Assembly (NCBI RefSeq): GCF_009861525.1
Contig: NZ_WVHL01000006.1
Coordinates: forward strand, 1-64,000
DNA: 64,000 bases
Direction: 5' to 3'
Origin: Pseudomonas sp. LD120
GTDB taxonomy: Bacteria; Pseudomonadota; Gammaproteobacteria; Pseudomonadales; Pseudomonadaceae
Position 1 is the first letter of the stretch. The number at the start of each line of letters is the position of its first letter. The translations under genes and the position numbers were made by a program. Positions 51,580 to 58,804 of the stretch are shown piece after piece. The notes beneath the pieces were generated by a model, which worked only from the letters and a program-made list of their open reading frames with translations, was not told the origin of the DNA and did not search any database.

Positions 51580-52209
51580 TCAATTCGAAAGTCGCGGCAG
51601 TACCAGATCCTTCAGATCGGTGAGCTTGCCATGAAAAAAGTGCCCGCATTCTGCCACTTTCAGCAGCTCATGGGGGCGAACAAGCGCGTCAGACCAGTCA
51701 TAGACCGCTTGGGGATCGATGACTTCATCGGTTTCCGGCTGAATCAGAGTCAACGGGCAGGTTTCCGGCAACAGGTCGGTCTCCCGCAACCGGGTCACCG
51801 CCGCCGCTACCATGAACAGGTGCTTGAGCGGCACGCCCTGGACTTCCAGGCGCCCGCCAAGGCTGGCGGCGACGAAACCACCAAAAGAGAAACCCAGCAG
51901 AGTCAAAGGCAGCTCGGGGTGTTTGTCACGCAGCCACAGGGCGGCCGCCTGGGCATCGTCGACTTCGCCACTGCCCATATCGTGACAACCTTCACTGGCG
52001 CCGACACCCCGATAGTTGAAGCGCAAGGTGATCAAACCGGCATCCCGCGCGGTGCGCTGCAAGGTCGACACCACCTTATTGAGCATGGTGCCGCCCTGCA
52101 CCGGGTTTGGATGACAGATCAGTGCCACGCCACGAGCGTCGGGCACCTCCAGATACAAGGCTTCCAGTTGGCCCACCGGGCCGGCAATCACTACAGGGGT
52201 TTCACGCAT
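51580..52209 (-). CDS. Alpha/beta hydrolase
   Basis: Cytosolic hydrolase of about 209 residues and unknown substrate. The CHPNPVQGGTMLNKVV block and the nucleophile elbow GFSFGG (106-111, Ser108) are typical of the CHPHP-type small hydrolases. A late Asp (ETDEVID) and His (ECGHFFHG) complete the triad. The start is ATG 52209 or a TTG two codons upstream that is better spaced from GGAG. Divergent from zapG and upstream of trpS. Confidence 0.88.
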   Translation of the reverse strand: MRETPVVIAGPVGQLEALYLEVPDARGVALICHPNPVQGGTMLNKVVSTLQRTARDAGLITLRFNYRGVGASEGCHDMGSGEVDDAQAAALWLRDKHPELPLTLLGFSFGGFVAASLGGRLEVQGVPLKHLFMVAAAVTRLRETDLLPETCPLTLIQPETDEVIDPQAVYDWSDALVRPHELLKVAECGHFFHGKLTDLKDLVLPRLSN

Positions 52210-52353
52210 TAGCAAGGAAGGAACTCCGTGACCTCGAAGGGGGTCGACTCGTCTAGCAAATGGTCTGTGCCAATCTATTGCGAGTGAATCGCGGTATACA
52301 GCGCAGGTTCGAGCCGTTAACGTAAAGCAAAGCCGTTTATAGAGGAAGGACTC

Positions 52354-52788
52354 GTGGAACACTCGCTCTTAGTTTGGTTGTTGCCGACTCTTGCCCTGGT
52401 CGCGGGTGTCGCCATTGGATTCCTGGTTGCTCGCCTGCTGCCCAATGCCGCGCCTAACCGCACGCAGCGTCAGTTGGATGATATTCAGGAACGTTTCGAC
52501 AATTATCAGAACGAAGTGGTCACCCACTTCAACAGCACTGCAAACCTGGTGAAAAAGCTCACCCAGAGCTATCAGGAAGTGCAGGATCACCTCGCCGAGG
52601 GCGCCAACCGCCTGGCCCTGGACGAACTGACCCGCCAGCGCCTGCTGGCCGCACTGCATTCGGAGTCGGCACAAGCACCGCGCGAGCGCCTGACTCCACC
52701 GCGAGATCAGGAGCCACCACGGGACTACGCACCGAAGACGCCGAACGCACCCGGCATGCTCGACGAGCAATACGGCCTGAAGAAGTAA
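52354..52788 (+). CDS. zapG: ZapG/YhcB-family membrane protein (DUF1043)
   Basis: Inner-membrane protein of 144 residues with one N-terminal helix (about 6-26, LLVWLLPTLALVAGVAIGFL), then a coiled coil (RTQRQLDDIQERFDNYQNEV) and a disordered Pro/Arg-rich tail. In E. coli the family links division and envelope growth. It starts at GTG 52354 after a GAAGGA ribosome site. Confidence 0.92.
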   Translation: MEHSLLVWLLPTLALVAGVAIGFLVARLLPNAAPNRTQRQLDDIQERFDNYQNEVVTHFNSTANLVKKLTQSYQEVQDHLAEGANRLALDELTRQRLLAALHSESAQAPRERLTPPRDQEPPRDYAPKTPNAPGMLDEQYGLKK

Positions 52789-52802
52789 TTCGTTTCAGCC
52801 AT

Positions 52803-52835
52803 AAAAAACGCCCGATGCACATCGGGCGTTTTTTT
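52803..52835. terminator. Bidirectional terminator between zapG and the OmpA-like gene
   Basis: AAAAAACGCCCGAT/ATCGGGCGTTTTTT with loop GCAC. Confidence 0.9.
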
Positions 52836-52859
52836 GTCCGTCAAATTGTGACGGGGCGA

Positions 52860-53582
52860 TCAGTACTGCTGGTACTGCTGACCGGGTTGTTGATATTGCT
52901 GACCGGGAATCGCCTTGAGATTGACCTCCACCCGACGGTTCTGCGCGCGGCCGTTAACGTCGGCGTTGCTGGCGATCGGGTTATCCGGACCGGCACCACG
53001 CGCGGACAAGTTGGCTCCGCTCACACCCTGGGAAGTCAGGTAGGTTGCCACGCTCTGGGCACGACGCAGGGACAGGTCCATGTTGTGCTGACGGCTGCCG
53101 GTGCTGTCGGTGTAACCGACGATCTCGATCTGGTTCTGGTTGAACTCACGCAGGGAGTTGGCCAGGTTGTTCAACGGCTGGTAAAAGCTTGAGGCAATGT
53201 TCGCCGAGTCGGTGGCGAAGGTGATGTTGCCCGGCATGATCAGCTTGATCTGATCACCCTGACGCTGCACTTCAACTCCGGTGTTGGCCATGCTGGCGCG
53301 CAGCTTCTTCTCCTGCTGGTCGGCGTAGTAGCCGTAACCGGCGGCAGACGCCCCCACCACGGCCGCACCGATCAGTGCTCCCTTGCCACGGTTGTTGTGG
53401 TCGATGGCGGCACCGGCCAACGCACCGGCCAAGGCTCCCAGGCCACCGTATTTTGCAGTTTTGCTCATGCCCGACGAACCGCCGTCGGCCTGCCCCTGAT
53501 TGTCATAGGGATTAGGCGAAGCGCAACCAGACAATAAGGCCACAGCAGTAGCGACAACAATCAAACGACGCGAGGTGAACAT
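52860..53582 (-). CDS. OmpA-family lipoprotein (YiaD-like)
   Basis: Lipoprotein of 240 residues. Lipobox LLSGC gives Cys20. A glycine-zipper segment follows (GGLGALAGALAGAAIDHNN and GALIGAAVVGASAAGYGY, about 47-87), then the C-terminal OmpA peptidoglycan-binding domain (about 108-225; NQIEIVGYTDSTGSRQHN, RRAQSVATYL, NRRVEVNL). The tail repeats GQQYQQ. It probably links the outer membrane to peptidoglycan. It stands alone. Confidence 0.92.
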   Translation of the reverse strand: MFTSRRLIVVATAVALLSGCASPNPYDNQGQADGGSSGMSKTAKYGGLGALAGALAGAAIDHNNRGKGALIGAAVVGASAAGYGYYADQQEKKLRASMANTGVEVQRQGDQIKLIMPGNITFATDSANIASSFYQPLNNLANSLREFNQNQIEIVGYTDSTGSRQHNMDLSLRRAQSVATYLTSQGVSGANLSARGAGPDNPIASNADVNGRAQNRRVEVNLKAIPGQQYQQPGQQYQQY

Positions 53583-53693
53583 GGAAAGCTCCTACATTTT
53601 GCATTCTGTGGTGCAGCGGACGTTGGCAACAGACCTTTGCTGAAGTTGGAACACGCAGAACGGCAAAAATTCCGTGAACCACAGAGCAAATAG

Positions 53694-54338
53694 TCAGGCT
53701 CTCACGAATGGGTTCTGACGCATTTCATCACCCAGGCGGGTGTCTGGACCGTGACCGGCGATCACTGTGGCTTCTTCGTCGAGGGTATACAGACGCTGTT
53801 TGATCGAACGCACCAGTGTAGCCTGATCGCCGCCCCACAAGTCCGTACGCCCGACACCACCCTTGAACAGCGTGTCACCAGCAATCAGAAGCTTAGCCTC
53901 AGAAAACCAAAAGCTCATGGAACCTGGGGTGTGCCCGGGCGTGTGCAAGGCCACGCCACAACCGCAGGCCAGCTCTTCATCATCGTCCAGCCAGCGGTCT
54001 GGAGACGGGACCGGGGTGTAAGGCACGCCGAACATGCTGCACTGCATCTCCAGGTTGTCCCAAAGAAACTGATCGTCCTTATGCAGATGCAACGTGGCAC
54101 CGGTCTTTTCCTTCATCTGCCCGGAGGCAAGGAAATGATCCAAGTGCGCATGGGTATGGATGATGCTCACCACTTTCAACCCCAGGGCATCGAGACGCGC
54201 CATGATCAGATCAGGGTTGCCACCTGGGTCGACAACGATGGCTTTCTTGGTCAACGGATCACCGATGATGGTGCAGTTGCACTGCAAAGGGCCGACGGGG
54301 AAGGTTTCGCGGATAAGACAGGGTTTAGCGGCGTCCAC
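53694..54338 (-). CDS. MBL-fold metallo-hydrolase (glyoxalase II-like)
   Basis: Metal-dependent hydrolase of 214 residues. I chose GTG 54338 because GGAG stands seven bases upstream; the longer frame adds 19 unlikely residues. The metal motif HTHAHLDH is at about 56-63. Further ligands are in HTPGHTPGS, GDTLFKGGVGRTD and IAGHGPDT. The family includes glyoxalase II and related thioesterases; the substrate is not known. It lies 57 bases downstream of ogt. Confidence 0.88.
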   Translation of the reverse strand: MDAAKPCLIRETFPVGPLQCNCTIIGDPLTKKAIVVDPGGNPDLIMARLDALGLKVVSIIHTHAHLDHFLASGQMKEKTGATLHLHKDDQFLWDNLEMQCSMFGVPYTPVPSPDRWLDDDEELACGCGVALHTPGHTPGSMSFWFSEAKLLIAGDTLFKGGVGRTDLWGGDQATLVRSIKQRLYTLDEEATVIAGHGPDTRLGDEMRQNPFVRA

Positions 54339-54395
54339 GGGAATGCTCCAGAAAGTCGATGGGCCATTTTCGCACAGCTCGCCGTCGCAGCTCAT

Positions 54396-54896
54396 TCAAA
54401 ACGCCAGAGGCAGCGTTTCTTCGCCTTCCAGCGCCAGCAGAAACTGCTTGGCCTCAAGCCCGCCCGCAAAACCGGTCAGGCTCCCCGTAGCGCCGATCAC
54501 CCGGTGACAAGGGACAACAATCGAAATCGGGTTCCGGCCATTGGCCGCGCCCACCGCGCGCACGGACTTGGGGCTGCCGATTTGTCGAGCAATCTGGCCA
54601 TAACTACGAGTTTCGCCAAAGGGGATGGTCAGCAGCGCCTGCCAGACCTTGCGCTGAAACTCGGTGCCAACACAGTCCAGCTCAAGATCGAAGCGTTCAC
54701 GGCGGCCGACAAAGTACTCCTGAAGCTGGCACTCGGTCTCCAGCAGCAGCGGGTGATTGTCTGCTTGCTGCAGTGGGCCAAGGCGCACGCGGTTCTGCTG
54801 TTCATGCTCCCAGAGAATCGCGGCCAGCTTCGCCCCCCTGGCCACCAGGGTTAGATCCCCCACCGGGGATGGGGTTTTCTTGAATACGCAGGACAT
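54396..54896 (-). CDS. ogt: Methylated-DNA--protein-cysteine methyltransferase
   Basis: Suicide repair protein that removes O6-alkyl groups from guanine (and O4 from thymine). It has 166 residues from ATG 54896, with AGGAGG before it. The active-site Cys130 lies in IVVPCHRVIG, and the DNA-binding recognition helix is SVRAVGAANGRNP. There is no Ada-type N-terminal domain. Ogt and the Ada C-domain are hard to tell apart by eye, so the symbol is by length and context. Confidence 0.92.
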   Translation of the reverse strand: MSCVFKKTPSPVGDLTLVARGAKLAAILWEHEQQNRVRLGPLQQADNHPLLLETECQLQEYFVGRRERFDLELDCVGTEFQRKVWQALLTIPFGETRSYGQIARQIGSPKSVRAVGAANGRNPISIVVPCHRVIGATGSLTGFAGGLEAKQFLLALEGEETLPLAF

Positions 54897-55051
54897 GCTA
54901 TGCCTCCTAAAATCTACCCAGGAGGCCTGGCACACCCATTTACGACTGGTCGCTTTACCTCCCCACGCCGTCACTGTAAATCGAGATTCCAGCGCAAGAA
55001 CTACATTTCTTGCGCTGGAATTCAATGGCGAAGCATCCGCCAGGCCAGAGA

Positions 55052-55306
55052 CTACTTGTCTTCTTCGATCAGGTAGCAGTTGTCACTGCTGCTGCGCTGA
55101 CCATGAGGGTCGATGATGAAAGCCCCTCGTCCCTTGCCGCATTCAAGCAAATGCACCGGTGACAGCTCGCGCTGCTTATCAATGCGTGCATTGAAGTGAA
55201 CGATATAACCGCCCATGGAAATCGACACACACAGAATCAGCACCAGACACAACACCAACTGATCGGAGTAACGGGCGCTGGTGTCATCAGACGGTGTTGG
55301 TGACAT
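55052..55306 (-). CDS. Small membrane protein
   Basis: Unrecognised 84-residue protein with one N-terminal membrane helix (about 17-36, QLVLCLVLILCVSISMGGYI) and a short outer part with two cysteines (LLECGKG, DNCYLIEEDK) that could form a disulfide. It overlaps the start region of the next small gene by 20 bases on the same strand. Divergent from the two-component system at 55607. Confidence 0.55.
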   Translation of the reverse strand: MSPTPSDDTSARYSDQLVLCLVLILCVSISMGGYIVHFNARIDKQRELSPVHLLECGKGRGAFIIDPHGQRSSSDNCYLIEEDK

Positions 55307-55469
55307 AACCCGCCCCTGCACACTCAACGCTGTGGCCAATCCAAAACCAGTTAAAGGGGCCTCCCTGCCCAAGTCGCAGCAATGGCGTATAGGAAGGCAG
55401 GACGCAGGATATCAGGCCGAGGAGAATCAAGATCAGCAAGACTCCTTTGACCACTGAAGACAAACTCAT
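55287..55469 (-). CDS. Very small membrane protein
   Basis: Unrecognised 60-residue protein starting MSLSSVVKGVLLILILLGLI; a hydrophobic N-terminus (about 5-25) could be a membrane helix. The sequence LGLISCVLPS is not a convincing lipobox. No clear ribosome site was found, so it is less certain than its partner. It lies upstream of the 84-residue gene and would be co-transcribed. Confidence 0.45.
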   Translation of the reverse strand: MSLSSVVKGVLLILILLGLISCVLPSYTPLLRLGQGGPFNWFWIGHSVECAGAGYVTNTV

Positions 55470-55606
55470 GGCGGGTCACGCTCTGGATACAAGAGCCCCC
55501 CAGCTTAGAGAGCGATGGGTTAACACTAGGTAAACATCGTCAGCAAAGGGTCCGACTCCGCTATCCTTCGGTCCACCAAGCGACAAGGCCCCAAGGGGAC
55601 ATTCCC

Positions 55607-56281
55607 GTGCACATCCACCTACTGCTGGTCGAGGACAACCTCGATCTAGCCAATACCGTGATTGAATACTTGGAAATCAGCGGCATCGTCTGCGACCACG
55701 CCAGCAATGGCCAGACCGGACTGAATCTGGCACTCAGCCAGCACTATGACGTTATTCTCCTGGACATCATGCTGCCGCGCCTGAACGGCCAGCAGTTGTG
55801 CGAACAGCTGCGCCAGCAGGGCAGCCAGACCCCCGTGCTGATGCTGACGTCTCTAGACGCGCTGCCAGACAAACTCGCCAGCTTTACCGCCGGCGCCGAC
55901 GACTACCTGGTCAAACCCTTCGAACTGGCCGAGCTGGTGGCCAGGATTCGCGCCCTGAGCATGCGGCGCAGCGGACAGGCCAGCCGCCTACAAGTGGCCG
56001 ATCTGGTGATGGAGCTCAACACCCGTAAAGTCAGCCGCGCCGGACAGGAACTACACCTGTCGCCCATCTGCTGGACGCTGCTGGAGTGCCTGATGCGCGC
56101 CAGCCCCGAACCGGTCAGCCGTGAACGCCTGGAAGCGACCATCTGGGGTGACGAACCACCCGACAGCAACACCCTCAAGGTGCACATGCACCGACTGCGC
56201 AAGACCGTGGACAAGTCCTTCGATCAGCCGCTGATCCACACGCTTGCGGGCATTGGCATGCAGTTGCGCTCACATGCGTAA
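55607..56281 (+). CDS. OmpR-family response regulator
   Basis: Response regulator of 224 residues starting at GTG 55607. The receiver domain has acidic residues Glu9-Asp10, phospho-acceptor Asp53, Thr/Ser at 81-82 and Lys103 (DDYLVKPFELAEL). The winged-helix domain (about 130-222) ends in TLKVHMHRLRKTVDK and HTLAGIGMQL. It overlaps the sensor-kinase start by 8 bases. The stimulus and regulon are unknown. Confidence 0.93.
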   Translation: MHIHLLLVEDNLDLANTVIEYLEISGIVCDHASNGQTGLNLALSQHYDVILLDIMLPRLNGQQLCEQLRQQGSQTPVLMLTSLDALPDKLASFTAGADDYLVKPFELAELVARIRALSMRRSGQASRLQVADLVMELNTRKVSRAGQELHLSPICWTLLECLMRASPEPVSRERLEATIWGDEPPDSNTLKVHMHRLRKTVDKSFDQPLIHTLAGIGMQLRSHA

Positions 56282-57611
56282 GGGACTGAGTCTGAAGTGG
56301 GTGATCAGCGGCAGCTTCCTGTTGCTGATCGCTGTGGTGCTGATGATCTATAGCCTGCTGCTACCGGAATACGGTGTGCGGGGCTTCCTCTACACCGCCA
56401 GCGCCATGATGGAAGAGGAAGCTCAATACTTCGCCAGGCACTACAAAAAGGACCCCACCACTCCGACGCCGAGTAACTACTTCTACACCAGCGTCATCGG
56501 CAAACAAGCACTGCCGGAAAAAATCCGTCAGGTGCTGGATACGCCCCCGAGCCTGTCCTTTGGCGCGGTGCAGGTCTTTGGCGATCTCAATTCCGACGAC
56601 GAGGACGAAGGCCGAGCGGTCCTGACCCAGCCTCTGGCTGACGGCAAGATCCTGTACATGTTCGACGTCGACCACTACCACGAAGAAGGCGGTGAGGTCG
56701 AGACGCCTCTGTCCGACGCCTACCTCGAGCGTGAGCTGGGCGGCGTCAACTTCATCAGCCTGGCGGTATTCATTCCGGCGCTGATCATCATCGCCCTGTT
56801 GGTCTGGTGGCTGGTCCGCCCCCTGGGACGGCTGGCCCAATGGTCCACGACCCTGAAGGACCCAGCAGCGGTGTCCGGCCAGCGCCCACATTTCGGTTTC
56901 AAGGAGTTCAATATGCTGGCCGATGCTCTGGCCCAGAGTGTGCGGCAAGTGCAGGGAGCCAGCGCGCGCGAAGGCCGCCTGCTGCGCTATACCAGCCACG
57001 AACTGCGTACCCCGCTGGCAGTACTCAAGGCCAATATCGAATTGCTGACCCTGCAGTCCGGCGGGGTCCTGCCCCCGCCCCTGCAACGCATCGAGCGCTC
57101 GGTATTGAACATGCAACGCATCGCCGAAACCCTGCTATGGATGAGCCGCGAACTCCCCGAGCCCTTGCCCGAAGAAGCCATCGACATGAGCGGACTTGTC
57201 AACGAGCTGATCGAGGAACACCGCTACCTGATCGGTACACGGGATATCGAACTGCTGCTCAACATCAGCAACGAGCCCTGCCGCCTGCCCCTGACCGCCT
57301 GTCGGATCGTGGTTGGCAACTTCTTGCGCAACGCCCTGCAATACGCTGACGACGGCAGCGTCGACATCAACTTCGAGTACCCGCAGTTACGTATCGTCAA
57401 CCGCATCCGCGAAGCCAAGCAACTCGAATCGTCCAGCGACTTCGGGTACGGCCTGGGCCTGGAGTTGATGCGCCAACTGAGCGCGAGACTGGGCTGGCAC
57501 ATCAACGTGCTCATCGAGCAACAGCGCTTTACCGTTACGCTGAACTTCAACGCCGCCTCGTCCGTCGAGGCCTCTCCCACCATCGCGCAAAACGACGACG
57601 AGCCCACCTAA
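56274..57611 (+). CDS. Two-component sensor histidine kinase
   Basis: Sensor of 445 residues. Two membrane helices (about 9-30 and 161-181) enclose a periplasmic domain of about 130 residues with a strikingly acidic loop (LNSDDEDEGR, 105-114) and DVDHYHEEGGEVE. After the HAMP-like region, the H-box is YTSHELRTPLAVL with phospho-acceptor His242. The ATPase part has the N-box NFLRNALQYADDG and G2 GYGLGLELM, but no obvious DxGxG. It follows the response regulator directly, and the two should form a pair. Confidence 0.93.
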   Translation: MRKGLSLKWVISGSFLLLIAVVLMIYSLLLPEYGVRGFLYTASAMMEEEAQYFARHYKKDPTTPTPSNYFYTSVIGKQALPEKIRQVLDTPPSLSFGAVQVFGDLNSDDEDEGRAVLTQPLADGKILYMFDVDHYHEEGGEVETPLSDAYLERELGGVNFISLAVFIPALIIIALLVWWLVRPLGRLAQWSTTLKDPAAVSGQRPHFGFKEFNMLADALAQSVRQVQGASAREGRLLRYTSHELRTPLAVLKANIELLTLQSGGVLPPPLQRIERSVLNMQRIAETLLWMSRELPEPLPEEAIDMSGLVNELIEEHRYLIGTRDIELLLNISNEPCRLPLTACRIVVGNFLRNALQYADDGSVDINFEYPQLRIVNRIREAKQLESSSDFGYGLGLELMRQLSARLGWHINVLIEQQRFTVTLNFNAASSVEASPTIAQNDDEPT

Positions 57612-57881
57612 AGCCGCCCAGCGCCGTCCATTCAGACAACAGCCGCTGAGTGACCAAGGTCGACGAAGCGAGGAAATATATGCTCGCAAGCGATGAAAAA
57701 GCTCGCCAGCTTGAACCCTCCACCACGTCGCATGTGAGTATTGTTGAGGAACAAAAAACACGCTCGGGGGGAGACCGATGCGCAACGTGCTGGCATCGAG
57801 CGCACGGCAATCGGCGTGATGCCTGCAAGCCCGGGTCACCAGGCTCCATCCCCCGCGCCAAGGCAAAGCACGAGGTTCGCT
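57612..57881. other. Intergenic region between the sensor kinase and LysR genes
   Basis: About 270 bases with no gene I can support. Frames that read through it lack start signals. No clear terminator or promoter was identified. Confidence 0.4.
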
Positions 57882-58784
57882 GTGGCCACCTACAATCTGC
57901 GTCAATTGAAGTACTTCATCACCACCGTCGAATGCGGCAGCGTCGCCGAAGCGTCACGCAAGCTGTACATCGCCCAACCGTCCATCTCCACTGCCATCAA
58001 AGGCCTGGAAGACAGTTTCGGCGTGCAACTGTTGATCCGTCATCACGCCCTGGGCGTGTCCCTGACCCCCAGTGGTGCGCGCTTCTATCGCAAGGCTCAG
58101 GAACTGCTGCGCATGGCCAAGGAGTTCGAGCAGAACGCCCTGGCGGACAACGACGTAGTGGCTGGACAGATCGACATCGGCTGCTTTGAAACCGTGGCGC
58201 CGCTGTACCTGCCGCAACTGATTGCCGGATTCAGCGCGCTCTATCCAGGGGTGGAAATCCGCATTCGCGACGGCGAACAGCAGGAACTGGTACAGGGCTT
58301 GACCGGGGGCGCATTCGATCTGGCGATTCTGTATGAACATGATCTGGACGGCACCATCGAAACCGAGCCGTTGATGCCACCACAGCGCCCCTACGCGCTG
58401 CTGCCCGCCGACCATCGCTATGCCAAACAAGCCCAGGTGTCGCTGCGCGATCTATGCCTGGAGCCGATGATTCTGCTGGATGTACAACCGAGCCGCACCT
58501 ATTTCGTCAGCTTGTTCGAAGAGCTCGGCCTGACGCCGCAAATTGCCTTCAGTTCACCGTCCATCGAGATGGTGCGGGGCATGGTCGGGCAAGGCTTCGG
58601 CTTTTCGATTCTGGTGACCCGCCCTCACTCCCAATGTTCCTACGACGGCAAGCCCGTGGTGTGCGTGGACATCGTCGAGGACGTGACCGGCTCCGGTCTG
58701 GTAGCGGCCTGGCTCAAGCGCGGCCAGTTGACCAAGCCGGCGCGACTGTTCGCCGATTACTGCAAGCAGCACCTGGCCCAATAA
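57882..58784 (+). CDS. LysR-family transcriptional regulator
   Basis: Regulator of 300 residues started at GTG 57882, with GAGG six bases before it. The N-terminal HTH (about 1-60; YFITTVECGSVAEASRKLYI, AQPSISTAIKGLEDSFG) is typical, followed by the periplasmic-binding-like co-inducer domain. The usual LysR partner would be divergent, but the neighbour upstream is the sensor kinase on the same strand, so its target is not apparent. Convergent with the MalT-like gene, 20 bases between stop codons. Confidence 0.9.
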   Translation: MATYNLRQLKYFITTVECGSVAEASRKLYIAQPSISTAIKGLEDSFGVQLLIRHHALGVSLTPSGARFYRKAQELLRMAKEFEQNALADNDVVAGQIDIGCFETVAPLYLPQLIAGFSALYPGVEIRIRDGEQQELVQGLTGGAFDLAILYEHDLDGTIETEPLMPPQRPYALLPADHRYAKQAQVSLRDLCLEPMILLDVQPSRTYFVSLFEELGLTPQIAFSSPSIEMVRGMVGQGFGFSILVTRPHSQCSYDGKPVVCVDIVEDVTGSGLVAAWLKRGQLTKPARLFADYCKQHLAQ

Positions 58785-58804
58785 GCGGTGGCGCGCGCCA
58801 AGAG

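Noticed and set aside
57650..58189. Frame overlapping the start of the LysR gene
   Set aside because: It overlaps the conserved HTH of LysR in another frame and has low-complexity Arg/His-rich translation.
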